From: Caenorhabditis elegans | Lineage: Eukaryota; Nematoda; Chromadorea; Rhabditida; Rhabditidae | NCBI RefSeq assembly: GCF_000002985.6 | Contig: NC_003279.8 | Location: forward strand, 13,950,001 to 14,014,000 | Direction: 5' to 3' | Length of the DNA: 64,000 nucleotides | In this document: in pieces, positions 42,780 through 54,430 of the stretch | Numbering within the stretch: position 1 is the stretch's first letter | Layout: every line of letters begins with the position of its first letter | The notes under the pieces: generated by a model | The model's database searches: none | What the model was told of the DNA's origin: nothing | The model's input: only the letters and a program-made list of their open reading frames with translations | Position numbers and translations under genes: made by a program

Positions 42780-45700
42780 ATGATCAGCTCACTAGCTGAT
42801 CTTGCAGCTGAGGCTGTCACCAACCGAATTCGACTAGTTAATTATTTATTATATTTCCAATTCTTATTAAAAATTTAATAACGATTCAGAATTATATCCT
42901 CGCGAAGATACGCGCAAATTTGACAATCAGTGTAGTAACTTGATTTACGCAAAGCTCATCTCGAAATTCAATTCTGTAGAGTTGACTTCTGCGATGCTTA
43001 CCTATGGAGATCTGTTCAATGTGACAATAGTCGACTTGAGATCAATATCTATCGACATAGATCTTGTAAAGTTTCTTTACACGCAGAAGCTAGAGACTTT
43101 AGTGATTGGAAAGCTCGATGGCTCGTGCTCAGACAAGTTTACAAGCGGAGCTGGTGAGTTCTTAAAAATTGCCTGCAGGTTTTGTACAGCTTTTGTAGGT
43201 GTAACGTTAACTTGGAATATCGTCGGTCTTCTGGAACATATAATCAAGAATAATAAAAACACACGCCGAAGCCTACACTATCTGGATGTATCCGGATGCG
43301 CAACTTTTTTCCAGAATGGATGGATTCCTAAGGTAGGTGGGAAACTTTTTGAAGGATATGGGTTGAGTTCTGCTGTTTTTCCAGCTTAGAGTGTTGCTTC
43401 CCGCTCTCCGCACTATCTGTCTAGAATCTCGAAAGTTTGCGGCAAACGAGTTTCCCAAGTTCTGCAAAAGCTTCCCAAACATCCGTTTTTTGGATGTCAG
43501 CAGCACCAACGTCAGAAGCTTGGATGGGATCTCGAAGTTGCGGAATCTTCAAGTGTTGTGTCTAAGAAACTTGAATTTTGATAGATATAGGGATATGATG
43601 GATCTGTTTGGATTGAGAAAGTTGAATGTTCTGGATGTTTCCAGGGATTGGTAATATTTAGCTAATCGTGTATCAGTTTATCTAGTATGCTTCAGGCCAG
43701 ACAACTACCGACAAACTATCAGATACTTCCTTGCTTGCGAGAAGGTGCTTCCCGAGTTGAAATTTTTGGATTGTTCGTCAGCCTACCTGGACGAAGATCT
43801 CTACAAAGAACTTGCACAATCCCATCCCCATCTTCGAAAGATTTCTCTCCTCGGCTGCGCTCAAAACTTGCCAGTCATCCCGAGACTTAAAGTCCTAGGC
43901 ACCCAAAACTTCGACTCCAGCATCGAGACTTTATCTCATTACCTAAACTTGAAAAGGGAGTATCCTGTGCAAATATGTCTCGGCGAGATCTTTCTGCAGT
44001 TGAGGAAGCTGAACGAGAAGAATCTAGACTATGATGTTGCAAAATGTGTGGAGTTATTGGTCGAAGTCACAGTGGCATTCTCACCGACCGTACCGGGTCG
44101 GATGGCTTGTTCAAATGCAATTGATTGTTTGGTGGAATTGGTAATGCAAGTTATATACTTAATTTATTTTATAGCGCTAGACCGTCCTTGTTCAAAACTC
44201 TCCAAATTTTCAGTAACAAGCGCCTGCACGCACACGAGACCTTCCAAATATTCGACGCCTTTGCGAAGTATATTGTGGAATGTTCAACATCCCCAGGCTT
44301 CGGGCTACTTGAAACCGTGTATAACGACATTGAGCGGCATCGTCCTGATATATGGAATGACTTCGCTAATATGCTGTTGCCTATACTGCAACCGTTCGAT
44401 CCCGTTGTGTTAAATGGTATGGAGCATCTCAATCACAATGTGTGGAACGGCATCGAGCGCCTGGTGCACATGGATCACGAGTGGAGTCACGAGAAACTTG
44501 CCAAGATTGCTTTGGTATGTGCCCAACCTTATCAGACTGCACCCGATGCTCGTGCGATGCGGATTCTCGAGCAATGCATCACAGAGCAAACCATTAATTT
44601 TGTGCTCACTGGCGTGGAAAAGTGGTACAGCGCCAAGCGTCTAGTGAACATCCTGAGTGTCGCCGTCGGAAAACAAGACTTATCATTATGCCTGAGGATT
44701 CTAGAAGCATTAGACAAAAACACCTTGATCACTGAAGACAGGAAGCATAATTTCAATGCGGTGGGTTGGAATCTTTTAACAACCTTGATTCAGTGGATAG
44801 AGATTTTTGATTTGGAGCAATGGCACATTGGGATTCTGCGGGTTATCAAGAATTTGGTCTTGCTGTCAAAAGGCGATTGGAGGAATAATTGGTTCTTATC
44901 TAACGAGTTTCGAGCTTTTCAGTGGGTTTTTTTGGTACTTTTGTACTTCCTCGTTTTGAAATCAAAGGTGGAGTAGAGTCGAATTTTTTTTGTTTTAAAT
45001 GACAGAAAATGGACCCTAATAACCGAATATAACTGTAAAAAAAATTAAAAAAATTATCTAAATTTTTTATGATTTTTTCAATTTTGAGAAAATCAAAGAA
45101 ACGGCTGACGAAATTTGAATTCCCGCGCAAATGAGTGACGTCATTTTTGATATTTTCGCGTTTTCTGGCTGAAATGGTCGATTTTTCTCGATTTTTTCTT
45201 CTATATTTGATTTGAAACATTGTTTTTCAATTATGTAACCACTTTCCGTTTAAAAAACTTTAAAACCCTAAGGAAATCGCCAGAAATGTCAAAATTGGCC
45301 TAAAATCCGCAATTTAATATTTTTTATTAATTTTTTTTCAAGATAACTATTTTAAACAATTGACAAACAATGTTTCAAATCAAATATAGGAGAAAAAATC
45401 GAGAAAAATCGACGGTAATTCAAATTTCGTCAGCCGTTTCTTTGATTTTCTCAAAATTGAAAAAATCATAAAAAATTTAGAAAATTTTTAAAATTTTTTT
45501 ACTGTTATTTTCGGTTATTAGGGTCCATTTTCTGTCATTTAGAGCAAAAAAAAATTTTTGACTCTACTCCACCTTTAAATTAAAATAAATTATTATTCAT
45601 TTCTTTATTTAAATTGAACGTTTTGTGCATTCTTATGGGGGTGTGCACGAAAAATGCAAAAATGTTTTTTTTTTGCATTTTTCTACATTTTTCTACATTT

Positions 45701-46221
45701 TCTACATCAGCCGACAGCCCACTTCACATGCTGAAGGCGAGAGACGCAGAGAGATGTGTCCCCGCAGAAAAATGTAGAAAAAATGTCGAAAAATTGAGTA
45801 AACATGCAATCCTCTAAAATCGTCTAAACATTCTAGAAAACTCCTCAACAAATGGGATTCCAACCGTGCTTACCTCGCAGCCACCATTCTGGCTCTAATT
45901 TTGCAGTCTAAACAGAAACCAGAGGAATGTGATTTTTGGAAACCTGCCAACGAGGCAATTGTCAAAAAGTTACCAGACCTCCTAGCAGCTCATATAACTG
46001 AAGAAACCGAAGTCTACTTCACAAATGACACCGTTCCAAGTGTTCTAAGAAGAACTCACGGAGATGGGATCATCCTCTGGGCTCTGCTTACCACAAAGAT
46101 CTTTGCTCAACAAGATGTGAAAAACTCCGAGAAAATCCAAAAATCAAACTATTACCGTCGTGTTTATGCTACTGCCAAACTCGTGTTGTCAAAAATGCGT
46201 CGAAAAATATCATGTTTTTGA
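42780..46221 (+). CDS. ZYG-11/ZER-1-like CUL-2 substrate receptor, paralog 2 (damaged)
   Basis: ATG at 42780 (MISSLADLAAEAV, a BC-box pattern) after a TTTTTCCAG acceptor. Further exons: 42890-43153, 43199-43332, 43385-43650, 43696-44145, 44214-44921, 45837-46221. LRRs: LHYLDVSGCATF, IRFLDVSSTNVRSLDGISKL, LNVLDVSRDW, LKFLDCSSAYLDEDLY; then ARM-like helices. Compared with paralogs: (i) exon 1 has no GT in the required phase (ATTCGACTAG where a donor should be); (ii) the intron at 44,146 starts GCAAGT, a GC-AG intron; (iii) the intron present in copies 1 and 4 within the last LRR is absent, as in copy 3; (iv) near 46,185 a one-base shift replaces the family ending NASKNIMFLMNW with KMRRKISCF. 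Downstream of exon 1 the body is otherwise intact. Confidence 0.75.
44964..45577. mobile_element. AAGGTGGAGTAG-family transposon in intron of ZYG-like copy 2
   Basis: CAAAGGTGGAGTAGAGTCGA...GACAGAAAATGGACCCTAAT faces ATTAGGGTCCATTTTCTGTC...CTACTCCACCTTT. Arms of about 130 bases plus inner arms (GAAACGGCTGACGAAATTTG / CAAATTTCGTCAGCCGTTTC). Same intron position as the element in copy 1 but a different subfamily. Confidence 0.88.
45640..45800. repeat. half of a GTGTCCCCGCAG fold-back
   Basis: GAAAAATGCAAAAATG...GAGACGCAGAGAGATGTGTC then CCCGCAGAAAAATGTAGAAA. Related to the fold-back at 8480-8690. Confidence 0.5.
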
Positions 46222-46414
46222 TGAATTGGTAATTTGGAAATTTCAATTCGGTATAATATCTCAGGAAATGTATTACTTTGTGAATAAAGATTTGTATTTT
46301 TTTGACCTAATTTTCTGGGCAGTTCTAGACTACAAACCACAGAAGTGGCTGAACGTTTGAGCCATTAGATATCTTGTAACTGTGAGGGGTCCCTGGCTGC
46401 TCAGAAAAAATTTC

Positions 46415-46845
46415 TTAAAGTAGCGCCAGTGGGGAAATTGTTAAAAACCACTCCTTTGGTCCTAAAATGACCAAATATCATGATAAATCTTTCCAAAAAA
46501 TTTTTGAAAATTTTTTATTTACTGTCAAAAAGTGGCAATTACTCAGTTTTTGCCACTCATAATTTTGGAAGTCGACCAAAAAAAATTGTTTTTTCGACAT
46601 TTTTTATGTTTTAATTCTGTTTAAATTATTTGTATTAAAACATTGTAGGGGTCGACACATGCGACATTTCTTAAAATTTCCTCAAAAGCTCGTTTTTTTC
46701 AAAATTTTGCAAATTTGCCAAAACTTTGACCGGAAATTGTGAAAAATCTAAAAATTTTTGGAGTGTTTTATTATGATATTCGGTTGTTTTGGATCATTAT
46801 AAGTGCATTTAGACAAAATCCCCACTGGCGCTACTCCACCTTCAA
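46415..46845. mobile_element. AAGGTGGAGTAG-family transposon, third member
   Basis: Left end TTAAAGTAGCGCCAGTGGGG (four bases degraded) and right end CCCCACTGGCGCTACTCCAC then CTT. Arms also share TAAAATGACCAAATATCATG. Lies in the spacer after copy 2. Confidence 0.8.
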
Positions 46846-46938
46846 ACACCGACTTTCACGCGCGGCGCCCTATCGATGCACCATGTCTAATATCGCGTCT
46901 CTGTCGATGCACCATGTGTCCGGTATCAAAGGTTCATA

Positions 46939-47083
46939 TCCACGTGGTGTCAGAGAGCCCCATCACGGCGTGATCTACAAAAAATGCGGGAAACAAGACG
47001 CAGAGTTTCCAACTGTTGCCTAGGCAACAATTCCCGCATTTACTGTAGATCAAACCATGATGGGACAACCTGACGCCACGTGC
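46939..47083. mobile_element. fold-back MITE, GTCCCATTACGG family, copy 6
   Basis: CCACGTGGTGTCAGAGAGCC...GGCGTGATCTACAAAAAATG faces GCATTTACTGTAGATCAAAC...CTGACGCCACGTG. Confidence 0.85.
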
Positions 47084-47270
47084 GTATCTCAGTCGATGCA
47101 CCATGTTCAGTATACTTGTAAGGGTCCCCTTTTCTCCTCTTATTCAGCTGACCTTTCCCTACATCCCTTTGTCTCCTCTTCTTCTCTGCTTCCTCTCCGC
47201 TCATCTTTTGGTGTCTGCATCTCTCTATCTCCCTCTCTCTCTCTCGGTCTCTCACAAAATGTTTATATTT
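47084..47270 (+). promoter_or_regulatory. shared upstream module of ZYG-like copy 3
   Basis: CAGTCGATGCACCATGTTCA followed by GGTCCCCTTTTCTCCTCTTA, TCAGCTGACCTTTCCC and a long CT run ending CCCTCTCTCTCTCTCGGTCT. It aligns with the module before copy 2 (GATGCACCATGT; CTGACCTTTTCC). Confidence 0.5.
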
Positions 47271-48279
47271 TTGTTTTCCCTGCTATTAACTATATGAATT
47301 GGTGTTTTTTTGTTGATTTTTATTGAGAATTTACTCCCAAATTTGAATTTGTATTTTTTCAGAAGTTACATGAAAAGTTATTAAGTAAATTGAAGAGGTG
47401 AGTTCCAATTTCTATTCAGAATTTGAATAAAATAGCTGAAAATTAACGTTTTCACGTTTTTAAAAAAATATTTTTTGTAAAAAAGTTGTACAAGGAAACT
47501 TTAAGTAACAAAGCAAAACCGAAATTGTAAACTACTTTTTTTTTGGTTTTTGTAGATTAAAAAATATCAAACACTACAAAATGTAAAGTTTGGAAAGTTT
47601 CCCAGAATTCTTTGATGTTCTTAACATCAACTTCATCTACGTATATATACCATACTTTTGCAACACCTCCCAAAATTGATTTTTCAGAACGAACCTGACC
47701 TGGTCAGATCGCTATCCGATCTTGCAGCTGAATCGATCGCCGTCAGTCTTCAGAATGGTATTTCTCTCCTTGCTATCAACTTTTTCTTTAAAATATTATA
47801 CATTTTTACAGGATCATATCCCCGAGAAAATAATTCAAAATTCAACTCTCGATGTAGCAACTTGATTTATCAGAAGCTGATATCAAAGTTTAATTGGGTA
47901 CAGTTAACTTCTGCAATGCATACCTATGGAGATCTGTTCAACGTGACAAAAGTAGACTTGAGGTCCACATTTCTCGATGAAAAGACTGCAAGGTTCCTGC
48001 AAACTCAGAAGTTGAAGTCCTTAACTATTGGGACGCTCAGGCCATCATTCAGAGAGTTGTACACAACTCGGAACGGTAGCAGCTGCAAGATTGCTGTAGC
48101 ACCGATAACTTTTTTATTTCAGATAGACCTCGGAAGTTGAAAATTGTGAAGTTGCTGGAGCGGCTAATCCAAAGAGGGTCAGGTCAAGGGCTACGTTATC
48201 TGGATTTATCAGCATCCCACACGCTTTTGCAAGAAGGATGGATTTCTAAGGTAGGTATTTATGTGCCTATATCCCTAAT

Positions 48280-49868
48280 CGGCAAATTCGGCAAATGCCG
48301 GTTTTGGAAATTTCTGGCATTTTTGGCAATTGCCGGATATGCAAATTTCTTCGGCAATTTCTGGTTCTGGAATTTTCCGGCAATCGGCAATTTTGGCAAT
48401 TACCGGTTTTGGAAATTTCCGGCAATCGGCAATTTTTGCAATTGCCGGTTTTAGACATTTCCGGCAATTTTGGCAATTTCGGCTTTTGCCGGTTTTGGAA
48501 ATATCCGGCAATCGACAATTTGGGCAAATGCCGGTTTTGGAAATTTCTGGCAATTGGTAATTTTGGCAATTACCGGTTTTGGAAATTTCCGGCAATCGGC
48601 AATTTTGGCAATTGGCGGTTTTAGACATTTCCGGCAATTTTGGCAATTTCGGCTATTGCCGGTTTTGGAAATTTCTGGCAATTGGTAATTTTGGCAATTT
48701 CTGGTTTTGGAATTTTCCGGCAATAGGCAATTTTGGTAATTTGGTAATTGCCGGTTTAGCAATGTTCCGGCAATCGGTAATTTCGGCAATTACCGGTTTT
48801 GGAAATTTCTGGCAATCGGCAATTTTGGCAATTGCTGGTTTTGGAAATATCCGGCAATCGACAATTCGGGCAAATGCCGGTTTTGGAAATTTCTGGCAAT
48901 TGGTAGATTTGGCAATTACCGGTTTTGGAAATTTCTGGCAATTGGTAGATTTGGCAATTACCGGTTTTGGAATTTTCCGGCAATCGGCAATTTTGGCAAT
49001 TACCGGTTTTGGAAATTTCCGGCAATCGGCAATTTTGGCAACTGGCGGTATTGGAAATTTCCGGCAAACCGCAATTTCGGCGATTGCCGGTTTTAGACAT
49101 TTCCGGCAATTTTGGCAATTTTGGCTATTGCCGGTTTAAGAAAATTCCGGCAAAATTGGCAATTGCCGGTTTTGGAAATTTCCCGCAATTTTGGCATTTG
49201 CCGTTTTTGGAAATTTCCGGCAAAATTGGCAATTGCCGGTTTTGGAAACTTCCGGCAATTTTGGCAGTTGCTGGTATTGGAAATTTCCGGCAAAATTGAC
49301 AAAAATTGGTTTTGGAAATTTCCGGCAAAACTGGCAATTTCCGGTTTTGGAACTTTCCAGAAATTTTGGCAGTTGCAGGTTTTGAAAATTTTCGGCAAAA
49401 TTGGAATTGCCGGTTTTGGAAATTACAGGCATGTTTGGCAGTTGCCGGTTTTGGAAATTTCCGGCAATCGGCAATATTAACAATTGCCAGTTTTGGAAAT
49501 TTCTGGCATTTTTGGCAATTGGCGGATATGCAAATTTCTGGAAATTTTGGCAATTCCCGCAATTGCCGGTTTTGGGAAGTTCTGGCAATTTCGGCAATTG
49601 CCGGTTTTGGAAGTTTCTGGCATTTTTGGCAATTACCGGTTTTGGAAATTTCTGGCAATCGGCAATTTCGGCAATCGCCGGTTTTGGAAAATTCCAGCAA
49701 TTGGCAATTTTGGCCATTGCCGGTTTTGGAAATTTCTGGCAATTTCGGCAATTGCCGGTTTTGGAAATTTCCGGCAATCGGCAATTTTGGTAATTTGGTA
49801 ATTGCCGTTTTAGCAATGTTCCGGCAATCGGTAATTTCGGCGATTGCCGGTTTTAGACATTTCCGGTG
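48280..49868. repeat. 1.6-kb satellite array, ~42-bp CCGGTTTTGGAAATTTCCGG unit
   Basis: About 38-40 tandem units of CCGGTTTTGGAAATTTCCGG followed by CAATCGGCAATTTTGGCAATTA, with variants of about 33-42 bases (TCTGGCAATT, GGATATGCAAATTTC). Lacking stops, both strands stay open for long stretches, giving false proteins rich in FGNF/NFQNRQ. The unit resembles the dispersed CGGCAATTGCCG palindromes. It lies wholly within the intron between exons 3 and 4 of copy 3; neither flanking splice site is affected. Confidence 0.95.
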
Positions 49869-51155
49869 TTGATAAACAGCGATAAAAGTCAAATTTTCCT
49901 TGCTTTCCATTTTTTTTTAGCTCAGAGTAATGCTCCCAGCTCTCCGCACCCTCTCTCTAGAATCTCATAAATTTGCGGAAATCGAGTTCCCAAAATTCTA
50001 CAAAAGCTTCCCGAACCTCCAAACACTGGATATCAGCAGCACCAACGTCAAGGACTTAGACGGAATATCCAATTTGCGGAATCTTCGAGTTTTGTGTCTA
50101 AGGAATTTGGAATTTGATAACTATACGGATATGATAGACCTGTTTGGATTGAGAAAGTTAAGGGTTTTGGATATTTCTAGGGAGCGGTAGGTTTTAGGTT
50201 ATTGCTCATTAAATAAAAAAGTGTGCTTCAGAGAAGACAACTACCGAAACACCATCAGATACTTCCTTTATTGCGAAAAGATGCTTCCTGAGCTGAAATT
50301 CTTAGATTGCTCCTCCCTCTTCTTGGATGCCGATCTCTACGAAAAACTTACAAGGTCACATCCTCACCTCCGAAAGATCTCAGTTCTCGGCTACACTGAA
50401 AACTTGCCCCAAAACCCCGAGACCGCAAGGCTTACAGTCCTAGGAACCCAAGGCTTCGACTCCTGCATCGAAACCTTGACTCACTATATAAACGTGAGAA
50501 GGGGTTATCCTGTACAAGTATGTCTAGGCGAGATGCTTCGGATCTTAAAAGAAATGCACAAGAAGAATCAGGACTATGATGTTAAAAAATGTGCTAATTT
50601 GCTGGCTGAAGTCACAGTGGCACTTTCAGAAAACGGAGTAAGATCACATCCGGGAACTTTTTTGGCACGTCCAAAAGCAATTAATTGTATAGTGGAGTTG
50701 GCAATGTAAGTTGGACTAGGTGCAGTTTGGTTTTAGTGTCCCGGATTACTTATATCTGGAATTTGCATGAGTTTCCAGGCGTCGGCGGCAAACAACTATA
50801 GTCCCTGAACACCCTAGTTAAATATATTCATGCTGAATCCTAATAGGAGATAGAACGTTTATGGGGATTTAGTTTCAAAATAATAAGAACATCAGAAATA
50901 ATAATATTCGAATACGCTGAAATACAACAAAAGAAAAATGAAAAAAAAAATCAAACTTTTAAAAACGCAAATTTCGAGTTTCCTCCAAAATGAGATGTTC
51001 AACCAATCAGCGATTCGCTCCGCCCACTTTTCAACCAATCAGGCGGAGTGTGCGGAGTTCGAAGTCGCTGATCGGTGCGAAAGTGGGTGTGGTTTCAAAT
51101 TTTGGAACTTTCGCGATTTTTTCATGTCTCTTTTGTAGTATTTCAGTATATTGTA

Positions 51156-51356
51156 GGGCTCCCATGAGATCGCCGCAACGGCGCCTGCGCCGGCCTCACT
51201 ACGCCACCAACGCCGCATGTATAGTGCAGCGCGGAGCTCCGCACTACGTTGCGCACACGTTTACGCCAAGCTGCGGAACCCAGAATGTGTCGGCCGCTTC
51301 CAAAATGTCGGCGTGAGGCCCGCGTTTGCGCCTCACACTCAACTGGGAGCCCTAGT
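51156..51356. mobile_element. GC-rich MITE with AGGGCTCCCA ends, copy 1
   Basis: Starts TAGGGCTCCCATGAGATCGC and ends CTCAACTGGGAGCCCTA. Internal words GTGTCGGCCGCTTCCAAAAT and GCGTGAGGCCCGC recur in the second copy at 60,270-60,510. GC-rich against an AT-rich intron. Confidence 0.8.
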
Positions 51357-52198
51357 ATAATGGAATATTTTGAGTATTTTAAAACTAAATCACCATTTTC
51401 CGAACTCAACCTTCAAGAGTATCCTTAAACTAACGCTATACATACTTACAGAAACAAGAACATATTTACACTCGGCATCTCCCAAATGTTTGACGCTTTG
51501 CTCATATATGTCACGGGTCGGTCGACATTCCCGGATGTCGAACGTCTTAAGATACATTTCAAAATCATTGAACAACGCGAACCCGGTAGATTTTTTGGAT
51601 TTCAGCGTCTCAGTACCGAAGAGTTTTTGCACTTTTTGATGCAGAAAGTTAATCCCGAGCCCATGGACCGCTAATTGTAAAGGAGACATTAAATCCCAAT
51701 GTATGGATTGGAATCGAGCGTTTGGTGAACTTGCATCACCGGTGGTGTCCCGAGAAACTTGCCGCGCTTGCATTGAAATGTGCCGAACCTTCACTGATGA
51801 AAAATGTGATCGATGCTCGTGCGATGCGGATTCTCGAGCGATGCATCACAGAGCACACAATCCATTTGGTGATAAAGAGCGTGCACAAGTGGCGCAGTAC
51901 CAAGCGTCTTCTGAACATCCTGAGCGCCGCCGTCAGAAAGCAAGATTGCTCATTGTGCATGCCGATTCTGGAAGCTTTGATGAAAAGCACATCGAGTTAC
52001 GATATGTATTCCTTCGATTGGCTGGACTATGAAGAATTGAAAACCTTAATTTTTTGCATAGAGATTTTTGATTCGGAGCAAGTGCACATTGGGATTCTGC
52101 AAGTTATGAAAAATTTGATCATGGTGCGGAAGTTGAGCTGTAAGAATAACTCTTTCACAGCCAATGAGTTCAGAGCTTTCCAGTGAGTTTATTAAGTT

Positions 52199-52412
52199 TA
52201 AGGATCAAAGAATCTAAGGATCTAAGGATCTAAGGATCTAAGTATCTAAAGATCTAAGGATCTAAGTATCTAAGTATCTAAAGATCTAAGGATCTAAGGA
52301 TCTAAGGATCTAAGTATCTAAGTATCTAAAGATCTAAAGATCTAAGGATCTAAGGATCTAAGGATCTAAGGATCTAAGGATCTAAAGATCTAAGGATCTA
52401 AGTATCTAAGAA
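52199..52412 (+). repeat. octamer array (GGATCTAA)n in intron of copy 3
   Basis: About 26 units of GGATCTAA with GTATCTAA and AGATCTAA variants arranged in blocks, implying higher-order duplication. Fills the last intron. The same octamer forms arrays in two introns of copy 4. Confidence 0.95.
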
Positions 52413-53092
52413 TCTGAAAAAAATATTCTAACCCCCAAAACTTCCAGAAAACTCCTCAACAAATGGGATTCCAACCGTGCCTACCTCGCCGTCACCATCC
52501 TGGCTCTCCTCTTACAATCCTGTGAACAAGGGCCAGCGGAATGCGATTTCTGGGCTCCTGCCAATGAAGCAATCGTCAAAAAGTTCCCATACCTCCTCGC
52601 CGCTGATATCACCGAAGACACCGAAGCCTACTTCACAAATGGCATCGTTTCCCGGGTTCTTCAGAGAACCCACGGCGACGGGATCATTCTCTGGGCTCTG
52701 CTGGCCACGAAGATTTTTGCTCAGAAAGATGCCAAAAACGCCGTGAAAATCAAAAATTCAGAGTGTTTCTATTTTCTTCATAGTCCTGTATCTAAATCTA
52801 GCACCGTTAAGAATGCGTCGGAAAATATCATGTTCTTGATGAATTGGTCATTGTAATTTTATATTTAATATCTAATATCTAATATCTAATATCTTATATC
52901 TCAGGGAGTAATATATAAGGATCTTTGTATTTGTTGTATAAAAGTTTGTAAATAAAGTTTTAATCAATAATGCAGATTTGCTTATTTCCAGTACAGGTAT
53001 AATATCCTAACGTTTAAGAAGTATTGGTTGATGCATAAACTACAAACTAAAAAACCTTCTGTGCACCTACACCTGCCTGCCTACCTCGGTTT

Positions 53093-54190
53093 TTGTGGGA
53101 TGCTCAGTTCTTGGTGCCCCAAGGAACAGTTACAGGTCCCCTTCTTTTTATATTGTTTTTGAACGATCTACTCCTATCCATACCCCCTTCTATTCAATTT
53201 TCTTGTTTTGCTGACGATGTGAAAATATTCAGTCACGATCCAATTGAACTTCAAAGCACAATTGATCTCATTGTAGATTGGTCTATGAAAAATCAGTTGC
53301 CGCTTGCTCCCACCAAAACGGCCCTACTCCACATAGGAACTCAAAACCCTAGGCATAATTTCATTATTGACTCCCTACCCATCGTCCCCAGTTCCTCTGT
53401 TAGAGACCTCGGGCTTATCACCGACGATAAATTGTCATTCAAATCGCATATCAATAGAACCTCTTCCCTGGCACTTCTTAGGGCAAAACAGATCCTAAAA
53501 TCCTTCCCCTCTGGCTCCATTAAATTCTATGTGAACCTGTTTAAAACGTATGTCTCACCAATTCTTGACTATGGGTCCCACATTTACTCCCCTCCCCCTC
53601 ATTCAAAACTGTCAGGTGCGTTAGAATCCGCTCTCAAATACTACTCAAGAATAATACTACAACGTAACAATATACAATACAAAGTATCGGAAACATCACA
53701 TAGAAACACCTCATTAGTTTATTCACTTTCATATAAAAACCGCCTAAGCATTCTCAACATGGCCACAGCCCGCTCAACACGCTTAAAATCACAGCTTATT
53801 CTCTTGTATAAAATTATAACAAGCGCTGTACATTTCCCAGATGCAAAAAGATTCATTTTGCATGTCAGATCTCAACGTCGGCCGATGCTCCTTTCTCTAG
53901 TCAATCCAAAGTCCAAAGGTTTCTTTTCTATTGTCGTTCCCCTTTGGAACAGTACAGTTCACAATGTATCAACATTCCTTTCCCCCTCCCAGTTTATGAA
54001 CCTCATAAACCAACAAATCTCATTCTTTTAAATTTCTCGTTGATTTATCCTCTTCTGTCAAATAGTATTTACTTTTCATACTTAAGATGGACTCTGACGG
54101 GTCTTTCTTATTTTTATGTGTTATTCGATTTTCCCCGTTGATATTCTATGTATTACATTTTGTTATTATTTATCAAATTTCGAATAAACA
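53093..54190 (+). mobile_element. 5'-truncated LINE, CR1/jockey-like reverse transcriptase C-terminal half
   Basis: One uninterrupted frame of about 310 codons begins in RT motif B (VPQGTVTGPLLFILFLND), continues with the catalytic box FADDVKIF, then VRDLGLITDDKLSF and the thumb (FKTYVSPILDYGSHIYSP) and ends NLINQQISFF-stop at 54,031. The 3' UTR ends in an AATAAACAAACAAACAA tail. Abrupt 5' truncation and an intact frame suggest a fairly recent insertion by target-primed reverse transcription. It differs from the 40-kb LINE family (FADD versus YADD, no C-terminal finger). Confidence 0.92.
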
Positions 54191-54269
54191 AACAAACAAT
54201 TGTGTCTTGTAGAGTTTATGATTTTTCTAGGTGCCGCAACCCCCGAGGAGAGGACTTTGATGACGTCAC

Positions 54270-54430
54270 TCCACACCCTTTCCCCCTCCTGCCCCCTCCG
54301 GTCAAGACCCGAATGGTCCGATAGAAGTGACCACCCATCTGCCCTCACTGACCCTTCTTTCACTGTCTGTGTCTCTCTTCGATTATCTCTCTCTCTCTCT
54401 CTCTCTTTCTCATTTATTCTCTTTTGCCAA
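54270..54430 (+). promoter_or_regulatory. shared upstream module of ZYG-like copy 4
   Basis: CCACACCCTTTCCCCCTCCT, GGTCCGATAGAAGTGACC, then TGTCTGTGTCTCTCTTCG and (CT)n to 54,411. Position and composition match the modules before copies 2 and 3. The acceptor that would follow is not clear-cut. Confidence 0.45.

Larger units (their letters stand above)
47688..52856 (+). pseudogene. ZYG-11/ZER-1-like CUL-2 substrate receptor, paralog 3 (likely dead)
   Basis: Exons 47688-47757, 47812-48075, 48123-48250, 49921-50186, 50232-50705, 51452-52182, 52448-52856. Exon sizes 264 and 266 match the paralogs exactly. The BC-box SLSDLAAESI is kept, but the start position of copy 2 is CTG here (47700-47702) and no in-frame ATG precedes it. 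LRRs: LRYLDLSASHTLL, LQTLDISSTNVKDLDGISNL, LRVLDISRER, LKFLDCSSLFL. In exon 6 the frame stops (PEPMDR-stop near 51,674) and one base away resumes as LIVKETLNPNVWIGIERLV, aligning with copy 2's NHNVWNGIERLV; a G missing near 51,666 would explain it. The end SENIMFLMNWSL is in frame. AATAAA follows near 52,951. Introns hold a 1.6-kb satellite, a GC-rich MITE and an octamer array. Confidence 0.78.

Noticed and set aside
47103-47297. Hydrophobic 64-codon frame (LSLSVSHKMFIFLF) before copy 3
   Set aside because: Produced by the pyrimidine-rich module; not joined in phase to any copy-3 exon.
48282-49910. Long overlapping open frames on both strands, up to 261 codons
   Set aside because: They are translations of the 42-bp satellite in all frames (FGNF- and NFQNRQ-type repeats); the array lies between two good splice sites of the ZYG-like copy 3 gene.
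52199-52412. Regular short repeats resembling a CRISPR array
   Set aside because: Octamer units are contiguous with no unique spacers and the genome is eukaryotic; it is a microsatellite-like array.
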